A stretch of DNA of 10,308 nt from contig CAYSIF010000054.1 in assembly GCA_964431035.1 (NCBI GenBank), positions 1 to 10,308 on the forward strand, written 5' to 3'. The notes below the pieces were generated by a model. The model saw only the letters and a program-made list of their open reading frames with translations. It was not told where the DNA came from and did not search any database. Position numbers and translations under genes: made by a program. Below are positions 1-6,899 of the stretch, piece by piece; positions within the stretch are counted from its first letter, which is position 1; every line of letters starts with the position of its first letter. This DNA is from Methanobrevibacter_A sp964431035. Lineage in GTDB: Archaea > Methanobacteriota > Methanobacteria > Methanobacteriales > Methanobacteriaceae.

Positions 1-226
1 TTTTACCAACTATGTCCTGAAGTTTGGTACTAAGTAACATGAATGCAGCAGTGATGAGAGTATAAAATGACATGATCATTTGAATGGTACTCACATCAGT
101 ATTCAAGTCAACAACAACCTTAGAAATACTAACATTCATAAATGTAGCATCCAATGTTATAATAAATGAAGCACAAGCTACTAATACCAATGGGATCCAA
201 GAATGTTGCTTAATAGTTTCATTCAT
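1..226 (-). CDS. MFS drug exporter, DHA2-like (N-terminus only)
   Basis: This is a partial gene entering from the left edge. The first 75 codons are present, from ATG at 224-226, with no stop. The protein starts MNETIKQHSW, then a hydrophobic first membrane segment (about residues 11-25), then LDATFMNVSIS (25-35), matching the LD-T-x-N-V-A type motif at the end of TM1 in 14-TM DHA2 (EmrB/QacA-like) transporters. TM2 follows in the expected place (about 49-65), and the partial ends KLQDIVGK, matching the loop-2 L-x-D-x-x-G-R/K signature. The family exports drugs or toxic compounds from the cytosol by proton antiport. A GGAGG (239-243) lies 12 nt before the start, slightly far. It is divergent from two TetR genes, a classic pairing for a repressor-controlled efflux pump. 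Substrate is unknown. Confidence 0.85.
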   Translation of the reverse strand, partial: MNETIKQHSWIPLVLVACASFIITLDATFMNVSISKVVVDLNTDVSTIQMIMSFYTLITAAFMLLSTKLQDIVGK

Positions 227-399
227 ATTTTCTTTAATCCTCCATATCCATATAAAAATTTTAAGAAAATATTAACACATTATATTAATTTAAATGTTAA
301 ATATTTTCCTTATTTAAATTTATCCTTTCTTTATTTTATATATTTTTTGTCTATTAATTAAGAAAAAATATAATATTTGTTAATATTTTCCAACAAAAC

Positions 400-413
400 C
401 AAACATTTGTTCT
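400..413. promoter_or_regulatory. Candidate TetR operator 1
   Basis: The imperfect palindrome CAAACATTTGTTCT contains inverted arms AACA/TGTT. It matches 10 of 14 positions of the second site at 434-447. It lies in the divergent MFS/TetR intergenic region, where a TetR repressor would be expected to bind. Assignment is by position and symmetry only. Confidence 0.35.
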
Positions 414-433
414 TAATATTAATTTTTCATAAC

Positions 434-447
434 AGAACAATCGTTCT
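434..447. promoter_or_regulatory. Candidate TetR operator 2
   Basis: AGAACAATCGTTCT is a 14-bp near-perfect palindrome with arms AGAAC/GTTCT. Its last bases touch a possible TATA element (TCTATACTAT, about 446-455), which would place the TetR1 start site near the ATG. A protein bound here would block TFB/TBP access, as expected for autorepression. It is centred 34 bp from the similar site at 400-413. Confidence 0.45.
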
Positions 448-488
448 CTATACTATTTAATAGCAATAAAATATAAAATATTGAATGT

Positions 489-1094
489 ATGGATACAAAA
501 AAATTAATTTTAGAAAAGAGTTTAAAATTAATGATTGAAAAACAAAACTCTATTATTTCTATTAGAGAAATAAGTGATGCTACCAGAATTACTATCGGCG
601 GAATATATCACTATTTTTCAAATAAAGAAGAAATATATAATGAAATTACTGAAAAATATTTCATAAATTATATCAAATTCGATATTGACAATCTCATGCA
701 AATAAAAGGAAATGCAAAAGAGAAAATCCACGATATCATGGTTGAAATTTTAAAACAAAAAGAAACCGGAATCAAAATTGAATCCATTGATTATGAAATA
801 GACTACAGAGAAATATTGTTGATTTTAACTGCAAAAGGATTTACTTATGAAAATTCATTAGAACATTACCAAACCACCCTAAATGAATTAAAGGATTTCT
901 TAACACAAATTATTGAAGAAGGCCAAAAAAACAAACAAATCCGACAAGACTTCAAAACTGAAGACATCACATATTTATTAATTACCATGTACATGGGAAT
1001 TCAATATAAATGGGAAATATATTTGATTGATGATATGATTTCAACCTTTGAAAATATTTATGAAATAGAATGGGAAATGATAAAATCCAAATAA
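489..1094 (+). CDS. TetR/AcrR-family transcriptional regulator 1
   Basis: A 201-residue protein, the normal length for TetR repressors. The N-terminal DNA-binding domain is recognisable: a first helix (about 4-19), then the helix-turn-helix at about 23-46, with IREISDATRITIGGIYHYF and the following NKEEIY typical of the family's second half (G-x-x-Y-x-Y/H-F-x-x-K-E-x-L/I). The remaining ~150 residues would be the all-helical ligand-binding and dimerisation domain, not diagnostic of a ligand. No good ribosome binding site precedes the ATG, which may mean a very short leader. It is divergent from an MFS exporter and 36 bp ahead of a paralogue, a bit under half identical by eye. Likely role: cytosolic repressor of the exporter and itself, through the palindromes at 400-447. 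Ligand unknown. Confidence 0.88.
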   Translation: MDTKKLILEKSLKLMIEKQNSIISIREISDATRITIGGIYHYFSNKEEIYNEITEKYFINYIKFDIDNLMQIKGNAKEKIHDIMVEILKQKETGIKIESIDYEIDYREILLILTAKGFTYENSLEHYQTTLNELKDFLTQIIEEGQKNKQIRQDFKTEDITYLLITMYMGIQYKWEIYLIDDMISTFENIYEIEWEMIKSK

Positions 1095-1130
1095 TAATTT
1101 AATGACTATACAAAAACACAATGTGGTTAG

Positions 1131-1733
1131 ATGAACACCAAAGACTTAATTCTTGAAAAAACACTAAAATTAATAATAGATAAAGGCACAATTGATATTT
1201 CAATAAGTGAAATTCGAAACTCTACAGGACTGACAACCGGCGGCATATATTATCATTTTTCAGATAAAAACGACATATTCGAAGCAATCCTGCAAAAATA
1301 TATGATAGATTATATTAAAATCGATTTTGATAAAATCATCCTTGAAGGTTCAACAAGAGACAAAATTCATGACACACTATTTTATATTTTACATCACTTC
1401 ATAAAAGGTGTGAAAATTGAAAGCATCAATGAAAAAATCAATTATAGAGAGGTAATACTTCTTTTAACAGCACCAGGCTATGCTGAAGAGGAGATTGAAA
1501 GTATAATTTTACAAACAGGAAATAATATTAGAATATTTTTAACAGACCTTGTCGAAGAGGGTAAAAAGCAAAATGAAATAAGACAAGACTTCTCAACTGA
1601 AAACATTGCCAAATCATTATATACAATGTACATGGGAATTCAAAGTTTTTGGTTAACCTTCGCAAATGATGATATTGAATCCATGCTAGAGAAAAACTTC
1701 CATATGACTTGGCAAGCCATCAAATGCCAATAA
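1131..1733 (+). CDS. TetR/AcrR-family transcriptional regulator 2
   Basis: A 200-residue TetR-family protein. The helix-turn-helix is at about 23-46 (ISEIRNSTGLTTGGIYYHF, then DKNDIF). It is clearly a paralogue of the preceding gene: both begin M-x-TK-x-LILEK, share KIESI, NYRE/DYRE and IRQDF, and share MYMGIQ near the C-terminus. The recognition helix differs (TGLTTGGIYYHF against TRITIGGIYHYF), so the two could read overlapping but distinct sites or form heterodimers. A GTGGT (1123-1127) lies 3 nt before the ATG as a short-spaced ribosome binding site. No separate promoter is obvious in the 36-bp gap, so co-transcription with TetR1 is likely. Ligand and exact targets are unknown. Confidence 0.88.
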   Translation: MNTKDLILEKTLKLIIDKGTIDISISEIRNSTGLTTGGIYYHFSDKNDIFEAILQKYMIDYIKIDFDKIILEGSTRDKIHDTLFYILHHFIKGVKIESINEKINYREVILLLTAPGYAEEEIESIILQTGNNIRIFLTDLVEEGKKQNEIRQDFSTENIAKSLYTMYMGIQSFWLTFANDDIESMLEKNFHMTWQAIKCQ

Positions 1734-1770
1734 AAACTATCTTTCTAATCTTTTAAAATTTAACATCATA

Positions 1771-1785
1771 TATTTTTGATTTTTT
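1771..1785 (+). terminator. T-tract terminator after TetR pair
   Basis: Two T runs, TATTTTTG and ATTTTTT, begin about 38 nt after the TetR2 stop. Archaeal RNA polymerase terminates on such U-tracts without needing a hairpin. In an AT-rich background this is suggestive only. Confidence 0.4.
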
Positions 1786-1986
1786 ACACCCTTCTTATCC
1801 TCAGTAGTTTTTTCTGTTTATTTTCCTTGTGTTTTATATCCTCCCACATATGTTCCCAAAATTTCCATGACATATGAACTTATTTTCTTTATTTCTCTTA
1901 TAAAATGTGTGCAAATACCTATGGTACAAATTATTATTTTTTCTATATTAAAATCAGAAATATATAATTTATTCAAGAATAAATTT

Positions 1987-2012
1987 GCTGAAATTAGGTT
2001 TAAAGTACAAAC
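1987..2012 (+). repeat. Dispersed repeat, copy F (inverted)
   Basis: Read on the minus strand this is GTTTGTACTTTAAACC followed by TAATTTCAGC. It matches 23 of 26 positions of copy C (8141-8166). Its orientation is opposite to copies A-E. If, as in the cassette block, the repeat follows the 3' end of a gene, the gene here would be on the plus strand to its left; only the TetR pair is present, 250 bp away. Confidence 0.8.
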
Positions 2013-2143
2013 ATAAAAAAACACTAAAAATTAATAATTAATATCAAAAAAATAGTGAAAAAATAATGTAAAAATTCAAATACAAATGATATCTTATAAA
2101 AAAAATAGATAAACTTATGAGATATATAAAATAGATTTAAATT

Positions 2144-2200
2144 AACATAGCAAAAAATGGAACATTATAATTTTATTTTTCTAATTTATATTGCTATGTT
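2144..2200. repeat. 10-bp inverted repeat upstream of adhesin
   Basis: AACATAGCAA (2144-2153) and TTGCTATGTT (2191-2200) are perfect inverted copies separated by 37 nt. The arms contain G and C in an otherwise AT-only stretch, which makes chance less likely. The right arm ends about 20 bp before the proposed adhesin TATA box, so a bipartite regulator site is one reading. Confidence 0.5.
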
Positions 2201-2220
2201 TAAAAAAAAGTATTTTTATT

Positions 2221-2228
2221 TTTATATG
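2221..2228 (+). promoter_or_regulatory. Candidate TATA box for adhesin gene
   Basis: TTTATATG differs by one base from the methanogen TATA consensus TTTATATA and follows an A-rich run. A start about 25 nt downstream would give a leader of roughly 105 nt, containing the inverted repeat at 2263-2306 and the palindrome at 2332-2343. Other AT-rich candidates exist nearby. Confidence 0.35.
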
Positions 2229-2262
2229 TAAAAATATTGAGACTTTAAAAATTTGATATAAT

Positions 2263-2306
2263 AAACTTAATTTTTTTAGATTGGATATATTATTGAAATT
2301 AAGTTT
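2263..2306 (+). repeat. 11-bp inverted repeat in adhesin leader
   Basis: AAACTTAATTT (2263-2273) pairs perfectly with AAATTAAGTTT (2296-2306) across a 22-nt loop, and the right arm runs into eight Ts (2304-2311). As RNA this is an AU-rich stem followed by a U-tract, a shape that could act as a leader terminator ahead of the gene. AT-richness weakens the case. Confidence 0.4.
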
Positions 2307-2331
2307 TTTTTATTAGTAAACTAATGAAAAC

Positions 2332-2343
2332 CCTAAATTTAGG
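2332..2343 (+). promoter_or_regulatory. Palindrome overlapping adhesin ribosome binding site
   Basis: CCTAAATTTAGG is a perfect 12-bp palindrome. Its last three bases are the first three of AGGTGA (2341-2346), the Shine-Dalgarno sequence placed 9 nt before the adhesin ATG and the best one in the window. A protein or intramolecular fold at the palindrome would mask the ribosome binding site. Confidence 0.45.
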
Positions 2344-2355
2344 TGAATAGAAACA

Positions 2356-5300
2356 ATGTGGAAAAACTTAAAAAGTTTAAATTTATTTTTAATCCTTTTA
2401 GTCCTTATGATTGGAGTAATTGGAACAGTATCTGCAACAGACATTGATGCTGGAACATCTAATGTAAAAATTGCAGATGTTAATAATGTTACAAATGGCG
2501 TTGATACAGAGAATGTACCTAATGCTATTGAAGTGAAAATTGTAACTGATGGATTATCTTCAAAATCTTATCATGGAGTTTATCTTCCTGATGGGACAAT
2601 TGTAGAACCTAGTGAAAATGGGGCTGTTGCTTTTAATGGTAAAGTTTACCTTGATGATAACGGTACAGAGGTAGATAATGTTTATGTTTCTACTGATACT
2701 TTAACTGAAAAGGACAGTCATACTGGCATATATGATGGAAATATAGAGATAAGTGGTGCTATAGACACATTAGTTGATGGTGGTACATATTATGTTGGTA
2801 TTGCTGTTAAAGATACTGCGGTGGCTTATTATCCTATTGGTGATGGTAGTGATGTGCTTGTATCTAAGGCAAATGCTACTATATTATATGCACCATTTAC
2901 TTATACTTATGTTAAATTATATACTATTGAATTAGTTGAAGATTTTATAAAAGTAAAATATGGTGAGAACTTTAGAATTGAGGGTAATGTTACTGCAAAT
3001 ACTGCAACCTCTGTACCAGATGGTACTCTAACATTTATTTTCAAAGATGAAGATTCTGGGGATGAATATATAATTGATGGTTGTCAACTTTCTTATTTTA
3101 AAACGTTTGCAACTTCAACTAACCGAGCACGTCCTTTAGGAGAACCAAATTTTGTTATTATACCTCCTGCTGTGTATAATCTTACTGTGAATTTAATATA
3201 TGGATGGGATGAAGTTGTTGCATTTACTTATGGTGTGTTAATTATTGAAAGTAATGATATTAATGTGGATATTGAATTAAACACAACTGCACCTTATGAT
3301 GATCCTTCATCTTTTGTTATTAGTTTAAATGATACTGTAGATCCTACTATTAAGGTTACTGCAATTAGTCAAGCTACTGGTAAATCTTATATTATTGATG
3401 ATGTAACTAAGGTTGATGATAAAGTATATGAAGGAATTATGATAAGTAACAATAAACCGTTACCTGTTGGTAATTATTTAGTTACTATTGAAGCAACTGA
3501 GGAAAGTTATAAATTTAATACTGTAACTTTTAATTATACAGTTGTACCTGTTGAAACATATATTGTCTCAGATCCATCTCCATTATACATTCCTGAATCT
3601 GCAGACACTGCTATAATAACTGTTAAAGTTGTATCTGCATCTAGTGATGATGAAAATGAAATAACTGTTCCATTTAGTATTAGTAAATCAGTTGTTGTTC
3701 TTCGTGATGCAACCGGTAATGCTATAAAACAATTAACTACATCTCCAGTTGTTGGCACATCAAATTTTAAAATAACAGTTAATAAGGAGGATATTGAAGA
3801 AGGTTATTATGTAGATATTACATTTACAGATAATGATGGTAATTATTTATCTAGTAATGATAAGGTACCTGTATTTGTAAGATTAGATTCAGCAATGGCA
3901 TTAAATATAACTAGTCCACTTCAAATTAATTATGGTGAGGATAATATAACAGTTAATGTAACAATTGTTGATCCTATTGTCAATACTAAAGTTCTTCCAG
4001 CTAATGGTGAAGTTGCTATTATTGTTGATGGTAATCTTTTAGATTATATTGATATTATTAATGGTACTGGTGAATTTAATTTAGCTAATTTACAATTACC
4101 TGCAAATAAAGATGGTTACAATATTAAATTAGACTTTATTGATGAAGAAGATATTTACTGTCCTGCTTCTGATGAGTTCACTCTTTTTATTTACCCAGTA
4201 CAAACATATATTTTAAATGTTAACACAACATCTGTTACTTACACTCTTGCTTCTGAAGAAGTTCTCATGTTTAATGTAACATTTGCAAGCAACAGTAGTG
4301 TTATCGCACCAGATACTGGTGAAATTACATACACCATCACTGGAGAATTGGATGATGATGGTAATCCTATTTATTATACTGTTGAAGCTATTGATGGTTT
4401 TGCTATTGTTCCTGTAAGTGAATTAGAAGGTTTATATGTAGATATTCTTGAACCAACTAAAGAATATAATTTCGCAATTTTAGGTAATAATACATCTAAT
4501 ACTGTGAAAGTTGAAATTACATGTAAAGAATTAACTGGTGAAATTATAGCAGAAAATATTACTACTTATAATAATACTCCTATAACTGTTGAAGGTACTG
4601 TTACTAACACTACTGGTGGAAAAGTTGGAGTTGGCATATTTACTGCAGAAGATTATGAAAAAGATGATTCCACCCCTGTTGCCGTTGTTACAACAAATGT
4701 TGCTGAAGATGGATCTTTTGTTGCATCCTTCGGTACATTAGCAGATGGTGAGTATGTCGCAGCAATAATTTATGATGGTGACGATGCTGATTTCCCCGCA
4801 GATGTTGAAGATGCGATAATTAGTATTAGTGTTAATGGTACTTCTCCAGGTCCTGAACCTGTAACTAACACTACTTATGCTACTGTTTTAACTATTGAAC
4901 CTTTCAATGAAACTGAAGGCGCAGGTAAAAGCTTAGTTGGTAAATTAGCACTTGAAGACGGTACTCCTGTTATTGGTATGCACATTCTCTTAAACTTAAC
5001 TCGTGTAAGTGACGGAGCAAGCAAAGTATACACAACCACCACAGATTACAATGGAGAATTCCAATTCCCAATTAACCTTGGTGCAGGTGAATACACAGCA
5101 TACGCAACCTTCGAAGGCGTAACAATCCCTTCCACCAACGTAACCTACAACGCAAGTGAAAGTCCTGTTACTCCATTTAGCGTAACTAAAAACGGAACAC
5201 AACCTACCAACGAAACCAGTGTTATCATAACTACTTCCCCATATGTTGGAACTTATGGTACTGTTGGTAATTTCACAGCTAAATTCACTAACAATGCTGG

Positions 5301-5535
5301 TCAACCATTAGTTGGTTACCCTGTTGGTACAATCGAAGTTACATTAACTCGTGTAAGTAGTGGTGCAAGTAAAACCTACAGTTACTTCGTAACAGATTAC
5401 AATGGTGAAATCACCATGCCTATCGAATTAGCTCCAGGTCAATACACTGCAGACATTAAGTTCAAAGGAAGCACAGTTCCTGCAGCTTACGATCCAGCAG
5501 AAGTAAGCACAACACTCACAGTTAACAAAGCTTAA
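2356..5535 (+). CDS. Adhesin-like secreted protein with Ig-like repeats
   Basis: A 1059-residue surface protein. It starts with a Sec signal peptide: basic MWKNLKSLN, a hydrophobic core (about 10-22) and a likely cleavage after VSA near residue 27. The rest is a chain of beta-rich, Asp/Thr/Asn/Val-rich Ig-like modules of roughly 90-120 residues. Boundaries by eye are about 170, 305, 396, 516, 612, 728, 837 and 953. Two modules open similarly (PVETYIV near 398, PVQTYIL near 614). The last two share LTRVS-x-GASK and TDYNGE followed by PI-x-L-x-x-G-x-YTA. Many N-x-S/T sequons suggest glycosylation. I see no C-terminal membrane anchor, sorting motif or clear pseudomurein-binding repeat, so attachment to the wall is unexplained. 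Adhesin-like proteins of this build are abundant in Methanobacteriales and are thought to mediate contact with partners or host. Start fixed by AGGTGA 9 nt upstream. Confidence 0.9.
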   Translation: MWKNLKSLNLFLILLVLMIGVIGTVSATDIDAGTSNVKIADVNNVTNGVDTENVPNAIEVKIVTDGLSSKSYHGVYLPDGTIVEPSENGAVAFNGKVYLDDNGTEVDNVYVSTDTLTEKDSHTGIYDGNIEISGAIDTLVDGGTYYVGIAVKDTAVAYYPIGDGSDVLVSKANATILYAPFTYTYVKLYTIELVEDFIKVKYGENFRIEGNVTANTATSVPDGTLTFIFKDEDSGDEYIIDGCQLSYFKTFATSTNRARPLGEPNFVIIPPAVYNLTVNLIYGWDEVVAFTYGVLIIESNDINVDIELNTTAPYDDPSSFVISLNDTVDPTIKVTAISQATGKSYIIDDVTKVDDKVYEGIMISNNKPLPVGNYLVTIEATEESYKFNTVTFNYTVVPVETYIVSDPSPLYIPESADTAIITVKVVSASSDDENEITVPFSISKSVVVLRDATGNAIKQLTTSPVVGTSNFKITVNKEDIEEGYYVDITFTDNDGNYLSSNDKVPVFVRLDSAMALNITSPLQINYGEDNITVNVTIVDPIVNTKVLPANGEVAIIVDGNLLDYIDIINGTGEFNLANLQLPANKDGYNIKLDFIDEEDIYCPASDEFTLFIYPVQTYILNVNTTSVTYTLASEEVLMFNVTFASNSSVIAPDTGEITYTITGELDDDGNPIYYTVEAIDGFAIVPVSELEGLYVDILEPTKEYNFAILGNNTSNTVKVEITCKELTGEIIAENITTYNNTPITVEGTVTNTTGGKVGVGIFTAEDYEKDDSTPVAVVTTNVAEDGSFVASFGTLADGEYVAAIIYDGDDADFPADVEDAIISISVNGTSPGPEPVTNTTYATVLTIEPFNETEGAGKSLVGKLALEDGTPVIGMHILLNLTRVSDGASKVYTTTTDYNGEFQFPINLGAGEYTAYATFEGVTIPSTNVTYNASESPVTPFSVTKNGTQPTNETSVIITTSPYVGTYGTVGNFTAKFTNNAGQPLVGYPVGTIEVTLTRVSSGASKTYSYFVTDYNGEITMPIELAPGQYTADIKFKGSTVPAAYDPAEVSTTLTVNKA
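4993..5466 (+). repeat. Two homologous C-terminal Ig modules in adhesin
   Basis: The segments 4993-5110 and about 5342-5466 encode related modules and share an exact DNA stretch, TTAACTCGTGTAAGT. They lie about 350 nt apart, consistent with one module duplicated within the gene. Confidence 0.65.
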
Positions 5536-5566
5536 ATTATAGTAGTATAAAATTTTAAAAATTTCA

Positions 5567-5594
5567 GGGAGGATTTTTTTCCTCCTATTTTTTC
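5567..5594 (+). terminator. Hairpin terminator of adhesin gene
   Basis: GGAGGA (5568-5573) pairs with TCCTCC (5580-5585) around a T-only loop, extended by a G-T pair, and is followed by TATTTTTT. This is a GC-rich stem with a T tail 31 nt after the stop codon, the clearest terminator in the window. Confidence 0.85.
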
Positions 5595-5828
5595 CCACTT
5601 GACACAATAAAATAAGCATAAATTAATAATAAAAAAAAAATTTTAATAACTAAAATAAATACTTAATTTTTACAATAAAATACAAGTTCTTTTTTCATAA
5701 AAATGAATATTTTTTAATACAAATACATTTAACCTAATTTAAACAACAAAACACATTAACGTAAAAAGAATATATTAGAATTCAATTAAATTTAATATGA
5801 AGAATAAATATTTTAGTTAGGAATTAAT

Positions 5829-6494
5829 ATGTTTAAAAAAAATTATCCTGAAGAACCTACTGATGAAGCAAAGGTAGATTCTTCACTTTTTAATGCAGAA
5901 TTACTTGGAAAAAATAATATTGGAACAGTACATCTTCATGGACCCTTTGGTAATAGTAAATCTAATATAAAAATAGCTTATTTAATAGGTATGCATCCTC
6001 TTGAAAGCAAAGCCCATAGAAGCTTATTTGATACAATACTTGATAAAAATGATTCTTTGAATTATTGTTATTATATTTATAATATAAATGTTTTAAACGA
6101 ATTAGATACAGAAACAGAAGGCCGTATGGATGGTCAGTTACTTGCTCAAGAGTTTGTAGCACCACATATAATCAAAAATAAATATGATCTTTTTATAGAT
6201 ATTCACAGTAATAAAGGTTTAAAAGGCAAAGGTACTTATAAGAAAACTAATTTCGTCTTTGCTCCAGGTTTTGATGAGGAATCTACGAATATTATGAATA
6301 CATTTTTAGATAAAATTGAGGAAATTGTTTATTATGCTCCAGAATATAGAACAAGCCCCCCATATATCACAATTCCAGTTGTAGAAAGTGGAATTCCAAC
6401 AATTGTTTATGAAACTTATTCATATGAACCAATTGAAAAAACATATAATTTAAGTGAAAAATTAGTTAACACAATAGATAATTTAGAATTTTAA
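5829..6494 (+). CDS. M14-like putative zinc hydrolase, function unknown
   Basis: A 221-residue soluble protein with no signal peptide or membrane segment, so cytosolic. The pattern fits an M14 carboxypeptidase / AstE-AspA-like metal hydrolase: H56-P-L-E59 (IGMHPLE) matches the H-x-x-E zinc motif after a beta strand, H126 in FIDIHSNKG is placed as the third ligand, and E195 in VYETYSYE could be the catalytic glutamate. R99 in GRMDGQ may bind a substrate carboxylate. I associate this protein type with Methanobacteriales genomes as an uncharacterised protein, from memory only. At 221 residues it is shorter than typical members (about 300 or more). It stands alone in its own transcription unit, with a weak TTAGG upstream of ATG. 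Substrate cannot be inferred; a peptide or N-acyl amino acid is possible. Confidence 0.65.
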   Translation: MFKKNYPEEPTDEAKVDSSLFNAELLGKNNIGTVHLHGPFGNSKSNIKIAYLIGMHPLESKAHRSLFDTILDKNDSLNYCYYIYNINVLNELDTETEGRMDGQLLAQEFVAPHIIKNKYDLFIDIHSNKGLKGKGTYKKTNFVFAPGFDEESTNIMNTFLDKIEEIVYYAPEYRTSPPYITIPVVESGIPTIVYETYSYEPIEKTYNLSEKLVNTIDNLEF

Positions 6495-6497
6495 ATG

Positions 6498-6514
6498 TTT
6501 TTTATTCATTTTTT
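6498..6514 (+). terminator. Double T-tract terminator after M14-like gene
   Basis: Two six-T runs (6498-6503 and 6509-6514) begin 4 nt after the stop codon. This matches the U-tract type of archaeal terminator and separates the gene from the converging minus-strand block. Confidence 0.5.
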
Positions 6515-6530
6515 ATACATTTAAACACAA

Positions 6531-6555
6531 GTCTGTACTGTAAGCCTAATTCTGC
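6531..6555 (-). repeat. Dispersed repeat, copy A (after HEPN gene)
   Basis: GTCTGTACTGTAAGCC then TAATTCTGC is a diverged copy: about 21 of 26 positions match copy F, including the same final GC. Its last base is also the first plus-strand base of the HEPN stop codon, so the repeat starts exactly where the gene ends. Confidence 0.65.
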
Positions 6556-6899
6556 TAAAATAAGTCCAATAATTTTTCCAAATCTCTTTTTAATTCTGGA
6601 ACATTAACTGTTAAAGTTTCCCATAATATACTAAAATCTAAAACATCATATCTATGAGTTGCTATATTTCTCATACCTTTTATTTGTTGCCATTCTATAT
6701 GATTATTTTTATTTTTAAAATCATCAGATAAACGATTAACAAATTCCCCTATCTGAATTATACACATACTTGTTGCTAATTGAAATGTTTTTTCAGTCTT
6801 AAATAGATCATAACTATAATCGTATTCCTCAAGAATATCTTCAATTTGATTACAATAACTAATTAAGTGGATAATATTTGAATAATCTTTATTTTTCAT
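6555..6899 (-). CDS. hepT: HEPN-domain toxin (HepT-like, type VII TA)
   Basis: A 114-residue all-helical protein of the HepT (DUF86) type, normal for the family. The RNase motif is intact: R77-N-I-A-T-H82-R-Y84, the R-x4-H-x-Y signature, within KGMRNIATHRYD. HEPN toxins of this kind cleave RNA in the cytosol and are held in check by their MNT partner, which in studied pairs attaches AMP to a tyrosine in the R-x4-H-x-Y motif. The gene start overlaps the MNT gene end by 11 nt, so the two are translated from one message with the antitoxin first. With all key residues present, the toxin is probably active. The stop codon directly abuts copy A of the dispersed repeat. Confidence 0.88.
   Translation of the reverse strand: MKNKDYSNIIHLISYCNQIEDILEEYDYSYDLFKTEKTFQLATSMCIIQIGEFVNRLSDDFKNKNNHIEWQQIKGMRNIATHRYDVLDFSILWETLTVNVPELKRDLEKLLDLF

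Larger units (their letters stand above)
1734..2355. other. Gene-poor intergenic stretch
   Basis: I see no convincing gene in these 622 bases. They hold a T-tract terminator, an inverted copy of the window's dispersed repeat (1987-2012), a 10-bp inverted repeat (2144-2153/2191-2200), and the promoter and structured leader of the adhesin gene. On the minus strand one frame is open from 2024 down to 1737 apart from one TAA at 1818-1820, and the part after that stop reads like a charged protein tail (TEKTTEDKKGVKNQ). This could be a decayed gene, but its apparent N-terminus is made from the repeat itself, so I do not call it. Confidence 0.6.

Noticed and set aside
84..275. 63-codon plus-strand ORF
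   Set aside because: It lies opposite the N-terminus of the MFS exporter, which has clear family motifs and a ribosome binding site.
1818..2024. 68-codon minus-strand ORF as an intact gene
   Set aside because: Its first residues are just the translated repeat copy F, it has no ribosome binding site, and no family is recognisable. Kept only as a possible remnant.
3534..3758. Minus-strand ORF inside the adhesin
   Set aside because: Antisense shadow of a Thr/Val-rich coding region.
4996..5304. 102-codon minus-strand ORF inside the adhesin
   Set aside because: Antisense shadow; cysteine-rich, low-quality composition arising from the adhesin's repeats.
5428..5619. Minus-strand ORF over the adhesin end and terminator
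   Set aside because: It runs through the hairpin terminator and has no supporting start signal.
5711..5744. Possible seventh repeat copy (AATACATTTAACCTAATTT region)
   Set aside because: The right half matches well, but the GTTTGTA half is missing and it is not beside a cassette-type gene. Could be chance in AT-rich DNA.
5962..6165. Minus-strand ORF inside the M14-like gene
   Set aside because: Antisense shadow of a gene with conserved motifs.
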